From positions 15,059,897 to 15,123,896 of the forward strand of contig CM119268.1 of NCBI GenBank assembly GCA_051294375.1: a DNA stretch of 64,000 bases, given 5' to 3'. Shown one piece after another: positions 11,895 to 23,633 of the stretch. The notes below the pieces were generated by a model. That model had not been told where the DNA came from and did not search any database. It saw nothing but the letters and a program-made list of their open reading frames with translations. The stretch is from Paraspadella gotoi. Taxonomy: Eukaryota; Chaetognatha. Numbering within the stretch: position 1 is the stretch's first letter; every line of letters begins with the position of its first letter. A program made the translations under genes and the position numbers.

Positions 11895-12295
11895 NNNNNN
11901 NNNNNNNNNNNNNNNNNNNNNNNNNNNNNNNNNNNNNNNNNNNNNNNNNNNNNNNNNNNNNNNNNNNNNNNNNNNNNNNNNNNNNNNNNNNNNNNNNNNN
12001 NNNNNNNNNNNNNNNNNNNNNNNNNNNNNNNNNNNNNNNNNNNNNNNNNNNNNNNNNNNNNNNNNNNNNNNNNNNNNNNNNNNNNNNNNNNNNNNNNNNN
12101 NNNNNNNNNNNNNNNNNNNNNNNNNNNNNNNNNNNNNNNNNNNNNNNNNNNNNNNNNNNNNNNNNNNNNNNNNNNNNNNNNNNNNNNNNNNNNNNNNNNN
12201 NNNNNNNNNNNNNNNNNNNNNNNNNNNNNNNNNNNNNNNNNNNNNNNNNNNNNNNNNNNNNNNNNNNNNNNNNNNNNNNNNNNNNNNNNNNNNNN
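11895..12295. other. Assembly gap (401 N), left flank a GA stub
   Basis: A run of N directly after GAAAGAGAGAG, consistent with a GA microsatellite that could not be closed. Open frames spanning it have no meaning. Confidence 0.95.
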
Positions 12296-12584
12296 CCCAT
12301 TTCTTCCGCTCCGTCCCAAACGTAATCATATGAACATTTTTTTCGTTTCTTATTTTTCGTCCTCAGAAAACTCGCGGGGACAAAGAAGTTAGTGGGGCTT
12401 CCGCCTCGAGACGCGTTGCATCTTTGTAGATGTCATGGCAACAAGGAAAGCATGTCGCTTAAGTTTACCGAGATAAAATTCTTCGTACGCCAAGTTTCAT
12501 ACTCCTAGCTTTAGACACCGAACTCCATACACCAAACTGTATAAAAATTTCAGCAGCTTTGCTCTCTCTCTCTTTCTCTCTCTC

Positions 12585-12889
12585 NNNNNNNNNNNNNNNN
12601 NNNNNNNNNNNNNNNNNNNNNNNNNNNNNNNNNNNNNNNNNNNNNNNNNNNNNNNNNNNNNNNNNNNNNNNNNNNNNNNNNNNNNNNNNNNNNNNNNNNN
12701 NNNNNNNNNNNNNNNNNNNNNNNNNNNNNNNNNNNNNNNNNNNNNNNNNNNNNNNNNNNNNNNNNNNNNNNNNNNNNNNNNNNNNNNNNNNNNNNNNNNN
12801 NNNNNNNNNNNNNNNNNNNNNNNNNNNNNNNNNNNNNNNNNNNNNNNNNNNNNNNNNNNNNNNNNNNNNNNNNNNNNNNNNNNNNNNNN
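12585..12889. other. Assembly gap (305 N) between a CT array and a GTC array
   Basis: The left flank ends in CTCTCTCTC and the right flank is GTCGTCGTCGTCGTC, so two different simple repeats meet inside the gap. Confidence 0.95.
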
Positions 12890-13011
12890 GTCGTCGTCGT
12901 CGTCGTTGATCGGCGTTGCGCAACTAAAAGCCACAAAAACCGCCGACCACGCAGCGCGAGGAAAAATAATTTGATGGACGTCTTAGCCAAATATGAAAAG
13001 CAAGCTAAAGC

Positions 13012-13163
13012 NNNNNNNNNNNNNNNNNNNNNNNNNNNNNNNNNNNNNNNNNNNNNNNNNNNNNNNNNNNNNNNNNNNNNNNNNNNNNNNNNNNNNNNNN
13101 NNNNNNNNNNNNNNNNNNNNNNNNNNNNNNNNNNNNNNNNNNNNNNNNNNNNNNNNNNNNNNN
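13012..13163. other. Assembly gap (152 N)
   Basis: Run of N without a simple repeat at either edge. Confidence 0.95.
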
Positions 13164-13632
13164 ATGAAGGGCGTCGATGCATCACACGAGTTATTCGCCT
13201 ACCAAGTTATGATGGAGACCTTTCATAGACAATAATTTTATCAAATTAACTAGATAATAAAAAATATTGTATAAAATTTTTAAAAATGTATATAATTTAA
13301 TGAAAGATAAAAGATTTAGGATATAAAAAAATCGATAAGCCAATGAGGCAAAGAAATTAAAAGTAATGACAAAAAATTCAAAGTAATAATTCTGAGAGCA
13401 GGATTGTCAACTGCTATGCGACTTGAGGATCCCAGTAATATACATAATAATATGTATAAAAATATACAATATACTTTATATCAGTTTTAATATGATTTCT
13501 CTTTCTGATTAAGAACGAACGAGTCATTAACTCCTGGGGGTTATTGAAAGAGTTTCCCTTTTTGCCGAGTGTCCGAAGGGTTTGTACTTTGTAAGGCAGT
13601 CTCTTAAGTTAAAGCGCATCCACGGACTATTC

Positions 13633-13682
<50 letters not shown>

Positions 13683-14378
13683 TCTCTCTCTCTCTCTGCT
13701 CTCTCTCTCTCTCTTTCTCTCTCCTGGTCACTCCCTTGTTCCGGACCGGAAGTGGCTTCTCTTGATGGAGGAGATCGTTAATCGCGATGACGCGTCAGCC
13801 CCGCGTTTTAAGCGAAGTTTCGGTCGTTTAGACGTGTAGTGTGACCGGTTGTACGATGTTGCCGCTGAACGATTAAGACAGGGCGTTGGCCGGCGTTCGA
13901 CCCTCGAAATTCCAGATGTTCGGAGGAATCCGCGATCGCATTTCTTGGTTCTCGCGTGCAAATTTAAACTCTTCTCTTCTCCTCAGTCTTACTCTCTCTC
14001 TCTCTCTCTCTATATCTCTTCTCTCTCTCTCTCCTGTCTCTCTCTTCTCTTTTCGAGCTCTTTGATTTTTCTGCTTTTTCGCTTTATGTCAATCGGCTTA
14101 GTTTCTCTTTAATATCCATCTTTCATATTATGTCAATTTCGCAATATGCTTCATTGCTGATCGACATATTTTGATGAAGATAAATACGTGCTTCTTACCT
14201 AATAAAATTCACTAACAGAATGCAAGCTTGACTAATTGTATTATATCTGAAAAAGCAATGATGAGAATGAGATGAACAATCGCCACCTTTTTTTTATCTT
14301 CTTTCCTTTCCTAAATCCTTTTTTGACCTTTCCTCCTTTGACTCGCTGTCAACAGCGATTGTCGTTTCACTGTCAGGA
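13164..14378. other. Intergenic DNA with two CT arrays
   Basis: AT-rich from 13,230 to 13,520, then (CT)n arrays at about 13,635-13,725 and 13,990-14,050. No exon recognised. Confidence 0.5.
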
Positions 14379-14403
14379 NNNNNNNNNNNNNNNNNNNNNN
14401 NNN
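14379..14403. other. Assembly gap (25 N)
   Basis: Exactly 25 N, the same size as the gap at 35,340, which suggests a placeholder for unknown or negative gap size. Confidence 0.9.
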
Positions 14404-15808
14404 GAAAAGGAAGGAAGGAGGAAAAGGAGGAGGAGGAGGAGGAGGAGGAAGAAGAGGAGGAGAAGAAGAAAAGATGGGAAAAAGCCTTAAGAATGAAGAA
14501 GGAAAGAAGAGGGTAGGAAAAGATAAGTTTGTCATTATACAAAACATATACATGAAGGAAGGTATATAAAATTATGAACAAAAAATTAGTATAATGATTC
14601 TTTCTTTTAGTTTTTCGAATTGTATTAGGAATTAGCAAAGTTTGAATTTGTACAATGATTGAAGGCTTGAATGCAAAGCCTAAACATGTCCATTTCTTAT
14701 ACAAATCGTTGTACAAATTCGAACTTTGCTAATTCCGAAAAAAAAATTGTAAGTAGATTTGTAGATCAGATTTTATTTATTAAAGTTTGAGAAAGAACTC
14801 GAAAATTGTCTTCTATGGGAACTTTGAGAAGAAGAACAAAGAAGAAAATCGGCGGAGAGAAAAAAGAAGGAAAACAACAACAAAGAGGACGACGACGACG
14901 ACGACGACGACGACCAGAGAAAAGAAACGAATGACCCGTGAAATTTCGGCCAAACGGACGAGAATTAAGAGCGAAATCGAAAAGAAGTCGGAGAATCCCA
15001 GAAAAGACCATTCGGACATCCGGGGGAGGGGATGGACATCCGGGGAAAAGGGGATTTTGGAAGATAGAAATCGACTTGAGGTTTTGGGAAGAAATAGGAA
15101 AGACAAAGAGAATTAATGTTTTATGGTGGACTAAAATCCACCAACCGTTCATCAGCGGCCATTGGTCGCCTCCCAGCCAAAAGGTTCGGGGTTCTAGCCC
15201 GGTGGTCGCCTAGCAGTTAATAGGGACGGGGCGCTTAACCCGCCTGTAACACGGTGTTACAGCCTGATCCGTAGTTCAGGGACTGCTTATAGAACGGTTC
15301 TGTCACTAACAAATAACAATAATTACTATCTCTTCAGTTTTAGGTTAAAATAATACTAATTGGCTGTCACGATTCATCTATTAATCTATGTAAGAATGAC
15401 CGGAAGTTTATTAAAAACAGAATATTAATTAGTTTATGAAATTATATGCATATCTAAAAATGTAAAAAAATGAACATATTACTATATTTAATGACCTTAG
15501 AACCAAATTACAAATTGTTAAATTTAATATTTAATTTTTAAAATTTATATATATCTTTTTATTGTTTATTTAACTTATTTAATATTTAATTTTATGCTTA
15601 TTTTATTGAAAGAAATTGTTAAATTTCATATTGTGTTGTAACAATTTTATAATCTCCTCGACAAAAAAAATTTGGATACCAACAGCAACACGAAAATCAT
15701 TTCTTCCTTTCGCGCCATTCTAAAATAAATTGTCAATAGGCCCGACCCAGAGGCAATCGGCGAGAAAAGAGAGAGAAAGGGAGAGAAGAGAGAGGAGAGA
15801 GAGAGAGC

Positions 15809-15844
<36 letters not shown>

Positions 15845-16689
15845 AGAGAGAGAGAGAAGAGGAGAGAAAAGTGAGAGACGACGCTGTGGTCATCGCCTTA
15901 CTCAACTCGCGCCGCGGCGAGAAGATAAAGACGAGCCTTTTGTGAATGATGATGGCAAGGAGGCGGAAATTGGTCCCGAAGTCCAACGGGGCCGGACGCG
16001 GCCGGACGCGGCCGGTCCGTAACGGACGGAGGCCGGAGGAAGACGTACATTATGTAGCGCTTTGTCCAACACCGGTCCCACCGCCCTGCGGGCCTCTGGA
16101 AAAGGAGGGGAGCGGCGGGGAGTAGAAATAACCAAACGAGTGTTACGTTGAGGGAAGTTAAGATTAGATTTGGCGGTGAAAGAGGAAGTTGGAAGAGGAT
16201 GAAGAGACTCGAAAGAAAAAGGGAGATCAAGAAGAGGACAAAGAATCATGTAATGCGATTTAAAAGGGAAGAAAAATGCAAAAAAGGGAAATTAAGGCGG
16301 AAACAATTGGGCGAGTGAAAATATTTGAAGAAAAAATATTTATTATAGGAATTCTTTATTTTGCACTGATAAAAGTTTTGGGTTTAAATTGGGAATTTCT
16401 AATTTCTACTTTAAAATAAATCGGTTATCGAAAGCCTAGGGTGAAGCGGGTGGTTTGCATACTCATATTTTCAAGAAAAAACATCGAAGAACAAGGAAAC
16501 AAAAAAGAATGACCCCCCGTCCTTGGAATCGGTTCCGTTCCGTCTCATCGCCATCGATTCCATCCACCGCCATCTAACGTCGTCTCTGTTCAAGTGTTTC
16601 ATCCTCGTTTTTAATCGCGACGCGGACGGGCTAATTATAATTTCCCGCCTCTGTTGTGTTGGGGAAATGGATGGAGGCAAGGTGGAGAG
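14404..16689. other. Intergenic DNA with a GA array, a possible SINE and a GC-rich spot
   Basis: Contains GGA-rich sequence near 14,425-14,470, a (GAC)n run near 14,890-14,913, a tRNA-like fragment near 15,160-15,260, AT-rich sequence 15,300-15,660, an interrupted (GA)n array at about 15,770-15,870 and a GC-rich repeat near 15,990-16,015. No exon recognised. Confidence 0.5.
15155..15265 (+). repeat. Possible tRNA-derived SINE fragment
   Basis: TCGGGGTTCTAGCCCGG folds as a 5 bp stem with a 7-base GTTCTAG loop, like a tRNA T-arm and RNA polymerase III B box. A D-arm/A-box-like segment TGGTCGCCTAGCAGTTAA follows rather than precedes it, so the order fits a rearranged or tandem SINE rather than an intact tRNA gene. 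Confidence 0.35.
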
Positions 16690-16957
16690 NNNNNNNNNNN
16701 NNNNNNNNNNNNNNNNNNNNNNNNNNNNNNNNNNNNNNNNNNNNNNNNNNNNNNNNNNNNNNNNNNNNNNNNNNNNNNNNNNNNNNNNNNNNNNNNNNNN
16801 NNNNNNNNNNNNNNNNNNNNNNNNNNNNNNNNNNNNNNNNNNNNNNNNNNNNNNNNNNNNNNNNNNNNNNNNNNNNNNNNNNNNNNNNNNNNNNNNNNNN
16901 NNNNNNNNNNNNNNNNNNNNNNNNNNNNNNNNNNNNNNNNNNNNNNNNNNNNNNNNN
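16690..16957. other. Assembly gap (268 N) ending in a GA array
   Basis: The right edge runs straight into about 27 bp of (AG)n, so the gap very probably consists of the same microsatellite. Confidence 0.95.
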
Positions 16958-16988
<31 letters not shown>

Positions 16989-17959
16989 CGGCAACATATA
17001 TTATTATTTTGTAACGTAGCTATTTTCTAGTTTTAAGCTTCATAATTATTTAAAAATGAGTATTATGATTGAAGTGTAAAATGAGATGAACGGAGTATTT
17101 TGTCATAACTCCTCGAAGAATATTCATAGAATATTTAACGTTCAAAGAATCGAATTAAAAACAAAACTCAGAGTTGCCATCTCTATGTCACTGCCGCGAC
17201 TTTAAAAAAAAAGGCGTGACAAAAGAGCCACGGACGCGTCGCCGCTAGATAAACGTCATTAAAGCCGGGAATGTTTTTATTGGCAATTACTTTCATTGGT
17301 TGAGCTCGGCCAAAGTTAATGCGCGGAAGAGACTCATCTTTCTTTTTATTATTTTTATGTTGTTTTTTTTTCTTGGTTAATTTTTTTACCTTGCGAAATA
17401 TCTATAAGCAAATTGTTTTTTTTAATTTTTCTGGAGGTGGTCTTGTCGCCATGAGTTGTTTGTAGCATCAACCTATCTGTTACCGTTAACAAAATTACGG
17501 CTACTTTTATATTTCGCGCAAACAGAGTTCCACGACGCCACAGCTGCTTAATTAGATAATTGATTTTAATTTTCTCTTGCTTTCTATCGACTCCTCGAGT
17601 TTCATTTTCTCCATTTCTGTTTAGTTTCTTGGTTAATTCGTGATTAATTCGCAGTATGGCGAACGTCGCAGTAAAGCCTCGACCATTGCGTTTCAAAATT
17701 TAGCTTTTAAGAAATAAAAGCATAGAAACAATGTGACAATTTCATAAACCTGTTACTTCCAGTTCAACTTCAACGCGCATTCATTCTTTCGAATCATTCG
17801 AAAAAAATGTTTTCCTTTCCTCTTTCATCTTTACTTCGAGCCCGCCTTAAAATCGGAGATTCCGCCCACGAGATTTTATACGAATTCTCCTTCTCAACGC
17901 TTTCTCTTCCTTCCTCCGCTGCCTATTCTTTCATTTTTTAAGTTTTTTTTGTTTTACTC
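16958..17959. other. Intergenic AT-rich DNA, nothing recognised
   Basis: No splice-supported frame and no clear repeat was found. The longest frame (minus, about 17,355-17,696) has no recognisable domain. Confidence 0.4.
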
Positions 17960-18278
17960 NNNNNNNNNNNNNNNNNNNNNNNNNNNNNNNNNNNNNNNNN
18001 NNNNNNNNNNNNNNNNNNNNNNNNNNNNNNNNNNNNNNNNNNNNNNNNNNNNNNNNNNNNNNNNNNNNNNNNNNNNNNNNNNNNNNNNNNNNNNNNNNNN
18101 NNNNNNNNNNNNNNNNNNNNNNNNNNNNNNNNNNNNNNNNNNNNNNNNNNNNNNNNNNNNNNNNNNNNNNNNNNNNNNNNNNNNNNNNNNNNNNNNNNNN
18201 NNNNNNNNNNNNNNNNNNNNNNNNNNNNNNNNNNNNNNNNNNNNNNNNNNNNNNNNNNNNNNNNNNNNNNNNNNNNNN
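17960..18278. other. Assembly gap (319 N)
   Basis: Run of N; the left flank is T-rich and ends in ACTC. Confidence 0.95.
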
Positions 18279-19888
18279 TGTCGTTACGCGGTTTATTTAG
18301 TTTACTAAAGCGGAACTGAGTTGAAGATTTAAGGAGGCCGTTAAAAGGAGACGCGGAGATTCGCTTTCGTCGCGAATTTCTCCGTTCGCCTGTTCACTTG
18401 TTTCACTTTGGCTTTGAAAGGTTTACTTTTTTCTCTTTTTCTTTACTCCTTTTTTTTTTCTTTTATTTTCTTTTCTCGTGGTCTTTTGTTTTTTACCCTC
18501 GTTTGGTCTTTGGGTTAAACGGTCTGTCGCTTTGTTGAGCTCCTGTGAGAACTGGAGAGGAGAAAGAATAACGACTTCCATTGAAAAGGTAAGAGTGGAA
18601 AAAGAAAATTAGGGAAAGGTACGAAGGATATTTCATCCTTTGACCTACTATGTGGGATTGTATATAATGCAATATAACTAAATAAAAAAATAAAATAGTC
18701 TCGAATGAATCTTGAAAAAAAAAGAAAATTACTATCATTATTGTCAAATCATCATTACCCCTTCTTTTTTAAATGTTTTCTTTTAATTAATGAATTAGAA
18801 CCAAGCAATAAATTTGGATAAAGCTCCGAAATTTTTCTTGAAAATCTCCGTTGACACTAAACGCTAACGGACACCGTCAAACAAAATCCACTATTTCGCG
18901 TTGCCCTCGTTATCTCGCGCCTTTCGGGCCGATGACCGTCGATCGACCCCGATCAACTCATGGATCCTGATGACGCCACACCCTCCAATCCACAACCCCC
19001 CGCCCGACCACCACCCCTCGCCACAACCGTCGCCCTCCAATCGCCGCATAGGAAAGGGATTATGCAAAACGGAGGATCAGTCCCGTTCTCTCCCCATTTG
19101 AATTTCCGATGCCGCGGAAGAAGAACGAAGGAAGGAGACAATAATTTGATAGGTGAAAAAAAAAAGGGAAAGGGAGACAGAAAAAAATGTAATAAGAGGA
19201 AGAAGAAGAAGAAGATGGAAGAAGATTCGGGAGGAAGAAGAAGATGACATCGAGATTTCGTTCCTTCTTTTCTTTTCTCGTTTGCATATCTCGCGGAAGA
19301 AGATTTGACGGGGAAGGAGAGAAGAGAAAGAGCGGAGGAGATAAAAGATTCTCAGAAAAGGACGGTGTGTGAGAAAGAGATGGTGAGGCGAGGAGAGATG
19401 GGGTGAGTTGCATTACGGGTAAAGAGGTCACTGGCTGAGGCCATGTCAACAAAGCATTCCAGGTTCCATCGCTCCGCTTTTCGCAGCATATACAATCAAC
19501 TGCCGAGACGATTTGTCCGCTTCCCATGGCCAAATTTTTCTCTTTCTATTATCTATATCTCAAAAAATTCCGTGTTCGTCATTTAATCAAGTCTCCTTCG
19601 CGGTCGCGACTTCTTTTTTTCTCTTCGGTCGCTCGTCTCTTCCGCCGCGCGCCGCCGCCTGTGCCCCCGCCCGCCGCCGCCCGCCGCCGCCGCTGCCCCC
19701 GCCGCCGCCGTCGCCCAAGCCGCCGCTGGACGCCGCCGTCGCAGCCGCCGCTGACGCCGCCGTCGCAGCCACCATCCCTCCCTCTTTTCACTGCCGATGC
19801 GAAAACCGCAGACGCTGCTGACCGAGACGTCAATTTCGATTTATGCCTCGCGGGTTCGAGCATGAACTCTTTCTCTCTCTCTCTCTCT
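18279..19888. other. Intergenic DNA with a GCC-rich island
   Basis: T-rich and purine-rich sequence, then a (GCC)n-rich island at about 19,640-19,780 that gives Ala/Pro frames on plus and Gly/Ala frames on minus. The island could be a 5' exon or CpG-rich promoter, but no splice partner was found. Confidence 0.4.
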
Positions 19889-20033
19889 NNNNNNNNNNNN
19901 NNNNNNNNNNNNNNNNNNNNNNNNNNNNNNNNNNNNNNNNNNNNNNNNNNNNNNNNNNNNNNNNNNNNNNNNNNNNNNNNNNNNNNNNNNNNNNNNNNNN
20001 NNNNNNNNNNNNNNNNNNNNNNNNNNNNNNNNN
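19889..20033. other. Assembly gap (145 N) after a CT array
   Basis: The left flank is TTTCTCTCTCTCTCTCTCT; the gap probably holds more of the array. Confidence 0.95.
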
Positions 20034-22202
20034 TTTTTCCCAGCTTCTCAATTTCTTTTCTAAATTTTTCATGTCAAGTTTATAGACCGCCCTCAGAATA
20101 TCTCAATTAATTTCCATAGAGGATTAGCGATTTTTTAGAAAGTGATCACATATAGTTAGCTCAAAATTTTTTTTTCAGAAATAAAAGAAACAATTTGACA
20201 GTTAAAACGATAAAAAGATAAAAAGATAAAAAGATAAAAGAAACAATTTGACATTCAAACGATAAATATTTTGTATAAACAGAGATTTTAGACTTCTTGG
20301 AAGGACTGAAAATTTGTTTTAGGCTTCACATAATTGTTTTATAATATAAACAATTAAACATCAAGAAACGATATCGTTACAGATATTTAAGAAAGCGCTA
20401 GAGGACGCATCTTTGTTCCCTTTCCGCGTCGCCATTTTAAGTTCCTCCAACTCTCCCCCACGGCCACGCCCCAACTCTTCGTCCCAAAGCATCTCCGCCC
20501 TCTTCCGGAGCAGAAACGAAAATGTCGATTTCGATTCCCGGAAGGAATTCGCTTCGACGCCGAAATCCGAGACGACCGCCAGGGGGCGCTGATTCTCTCT
20601 CTCACTCTATCTTCTAGTTATTTTCTTGGTTAAACACCGTTGACCTCCTTAATAATTGGTTGGTCATTCTCGTTTCTCCATGAGGTTATATATACCGATT
20701 CCTCTTCACGTGACATTTTCTGAACTTAGCTGTCAGCCCCACTGCTCTTCGTTTACACGTTTCCACGCCTCCCCTTTTTTTTCGGAGGGGGAGGTGGGGT
20801 TTCCGCCAGTTTCGTGAACTTTTTCTCCTCTCGTCAACTTATTTTATTCTTTAATCCAAACGCGAGATAAACCGAAACCTCACGGTCTCACACCCTCACC
20901 CTTCCACGCCTCTCACCCTTCAACCCCTTCTACTCCGCTCCCCCCCCCGTAACTTTCCGACCGCCTCTCCCGCCCCTCGGCTTGGCATCGAGAGCCAGAC
21001 GAAGGTCCCTTGGGTTAGGAACTCGGGGAAAAGGCGGCGACGACGACGACGACAACGACGACGATTCCGGCAGGAGTTGAGTTTAAGGAGTTAAGAAGAG
21101 AGAAAATTCAAACTCCATCGGAGCTAAAATGGAGATAAAAGAGGAAGGAGATGGGATGAAGAGAGAGAAACGGAAAATGGCGCTCGATACTTTGGTTTAT
21201 TTATTAGTAATATTGAGTTTTCAAGAAATAAAATGTACTTAACAAATAACTTAAGTTTCTTTCAAACAATTGTCTAATCTTCCCCTTTGAGAATATAATA
21301 AATAAATGTTGGGGTTGAATTGTATGAATAAAATTGAATGGTTAGGTTCTTCTGAAAGTTTACATATTTAAATATGTAATCTTAGATAAATGCTAAAAAC
21401 AAAGAAAAATTGATGTATCCTATCTACTCCAATATCTCTCTCTTCTCTTATCCTCTCTCTCTCTCTCTCTCTCTCTTCGTCTCTCTCTCTCCTCTGTAGA
21501 CGCTATGTATTTCTCATTCTTCTTCCTTCTAACTCTGACTTGTCCTCTTACTTTCTGCCTCCTCCTCTTCTCTTTTTCCATCTTCTCCTCCTCTTAGAAT
21601 TTTCTTTCATCCCTTCTTTCTATTCCTAATTCCCTTCATCCCCTTTTTCCTCCGTCCCGCCTCTCTTTGCCTTCCTCCTCCGCGCAAAAGAAGATCATGT
21701 CATTGATAGCGAGGCGTGCCAATTGACGGATGAGGTAACAGGGTTGGGATCGAGTGGCGTGATAAAACCTCCGCTTTTAAGGCGGAAAGAGAAAAAAAAG
21801 GGGGGGCGGATAGGAGATCCAACGAAGAGCATGGTCGGAAACGGGGAAAAGATGAGGGGGAGACAAATTCGAAGGTATGCCTTGCATGTTCATAAGCTAA
21901 ACGCGAATCTTGGCAATATTTTATTGTTGATTATCTAGTAAGTTCCCAGGGGTAAATATTTCTAAAAGTGGTAATTTTGTATAGTTTTATTTTTCAGAAC
22001 CAATGGAGGTACATGTATTTATTATGAAGACATTATTAATTACTAGAGCAATTTACATTAAACAATCAAGATCGTTCAATTTTGAGACGTTAACATACGA
22101 AACAGTTCTCTACTTTTCGAGATCATAATCCAATGATATCAAAAGTTCCAGCCGCCGCTTTGCAAACCCCATCCACCGACCCCCCCCCCCTTGGAACTAT
22201 TT
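20034..22202. other. Intergenic DNA downstream of the MFS gene
   Basis: Contains a short (GATAAAAA)n run at about 20,210-20,240 flanked by two copies of GAAACAATTTGACA, C-rich sequence 20,880-20,980, a (GAC)n run near 21,035-21,065 and a (CT)n array at about 21,455-21,495. No exon recognised. Confidence 0.5.
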
Positions 22203-23591
22203 TCACGTTTGTGCTTCTGGTTTAAGTCTCCTCCACGACCCAAGGAACATAAAGAGAGCGACAATGTAGAGAACGATCTCGATGCCGAAAAGGACGTAGA
22301 TGTTCTTCCACAGCATGGCGCCGGCCCAAAGAGGCCCCACCACGTTGGCCAAAGACGTTATGACCTGTTGCGATCCTTGGCCGATGCCTTGTCGATCAAC
22401 CTCCAATAATTTGGAGAGGAGGGATGTAGCAGTCACTCTGTGAGAGATGAAAACAACAGTAAAAAAAAAAACAAATAAAAATCCTCTTAAAAATATTTAA
22501 TACTCACGTGATGCAGGGCACGGAAATGAAGAAAAAAGCGAATCCGACGAGGACGAGAAATTGCCAGGCGGTGCGACTGTCCAATTCGACGTAACCGGCG
22601 AAGCTCAGCGGTTGTTGACGAAGGATTCGGTTGGAGATGATCTCGTCCGAGTGATTCATTGCTTGACCGTAAGCGGCCATCAGCCAAAGGATGGACAGAA
22701 TGCCGATCGTCTGGGGGAGAGAGGGGAATGGTTGGAATATTTTCTGTCATTACGTACATACAAGAATAAAAAGAAAGTAACTTAAACATTAACCGAGAAG
22801 AAACTAAAATTAAAACAGGCTTGTTTGTATTGAAAAGTATAAATTAAATTACAATACAAATACAACAGCTTAATGCGTTTTCTTGTTCCTTTTTTTTTGT
22901 TTTTAGTCATGGCGTCCAGTAACTCAAAGAGGCACTTTTAACTTTTGCTGTCTGTCTGTCTTTTTTTAATTCCAAATAAATATGACTGAAAGAAACTATA
23001 TATATTTTATATATTTATGTTTACAAATCGTGGTAAAACCCAATAAATCCTATAATATGCAAATGAGACTTTCGGTTACTAAACATCATAAAGTTTTTTT
23101 TTCTTTTTATTTTTCTACACATTCTTGAAATACATATAAAGTTACATTTGTTGACCGATTGATCGATATAATAAAAAATAAATTAAAGATAGAATCAAAA
23201 TTTAAACATGTCATCCTTATTCGGGCCACGACGATCGCTCCTTACTTCTCCTTACCTGAATCACCAAGAGTATCGTCCTGTCGTCGTACTTCTTGCTGAT
23301 TCTGTGCAGCACAAAGTAGGCGGCGATGACGGCGCCGCAAGCGATGGAACCAAACATGGAATTTGCGATGATGGTCCAACCGAAGAGAAAGTCCATGAGG
23401 GGAAAGGCCGCCGTCTCGATGGAGACGAGAGATAGGGTGGAGGTGAAGGACGAGGCCAGAGGGTCACGATGATCTTAAGAGGAGACGCGGCGGGGGGGGG
23501 CGCGATGGAGTTCCAGGGGATTGTGCTTAGTTTGGAAGATTTTAACATCGCTGAATTATATTGTAATAATGTGCAAATAGAGAAATTCAAG

Positions 23592-23633
<42 letters not shown>

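Noticed and set aside
11806-13235. Open frames crossing N-gaps
   Set aside because: Their length comes from undetermined bases.
15155-15265. Intact tRNA gene
   Set aside because: A T-arm is present, but there is no acceptor stem or anticodon arm in the right order.
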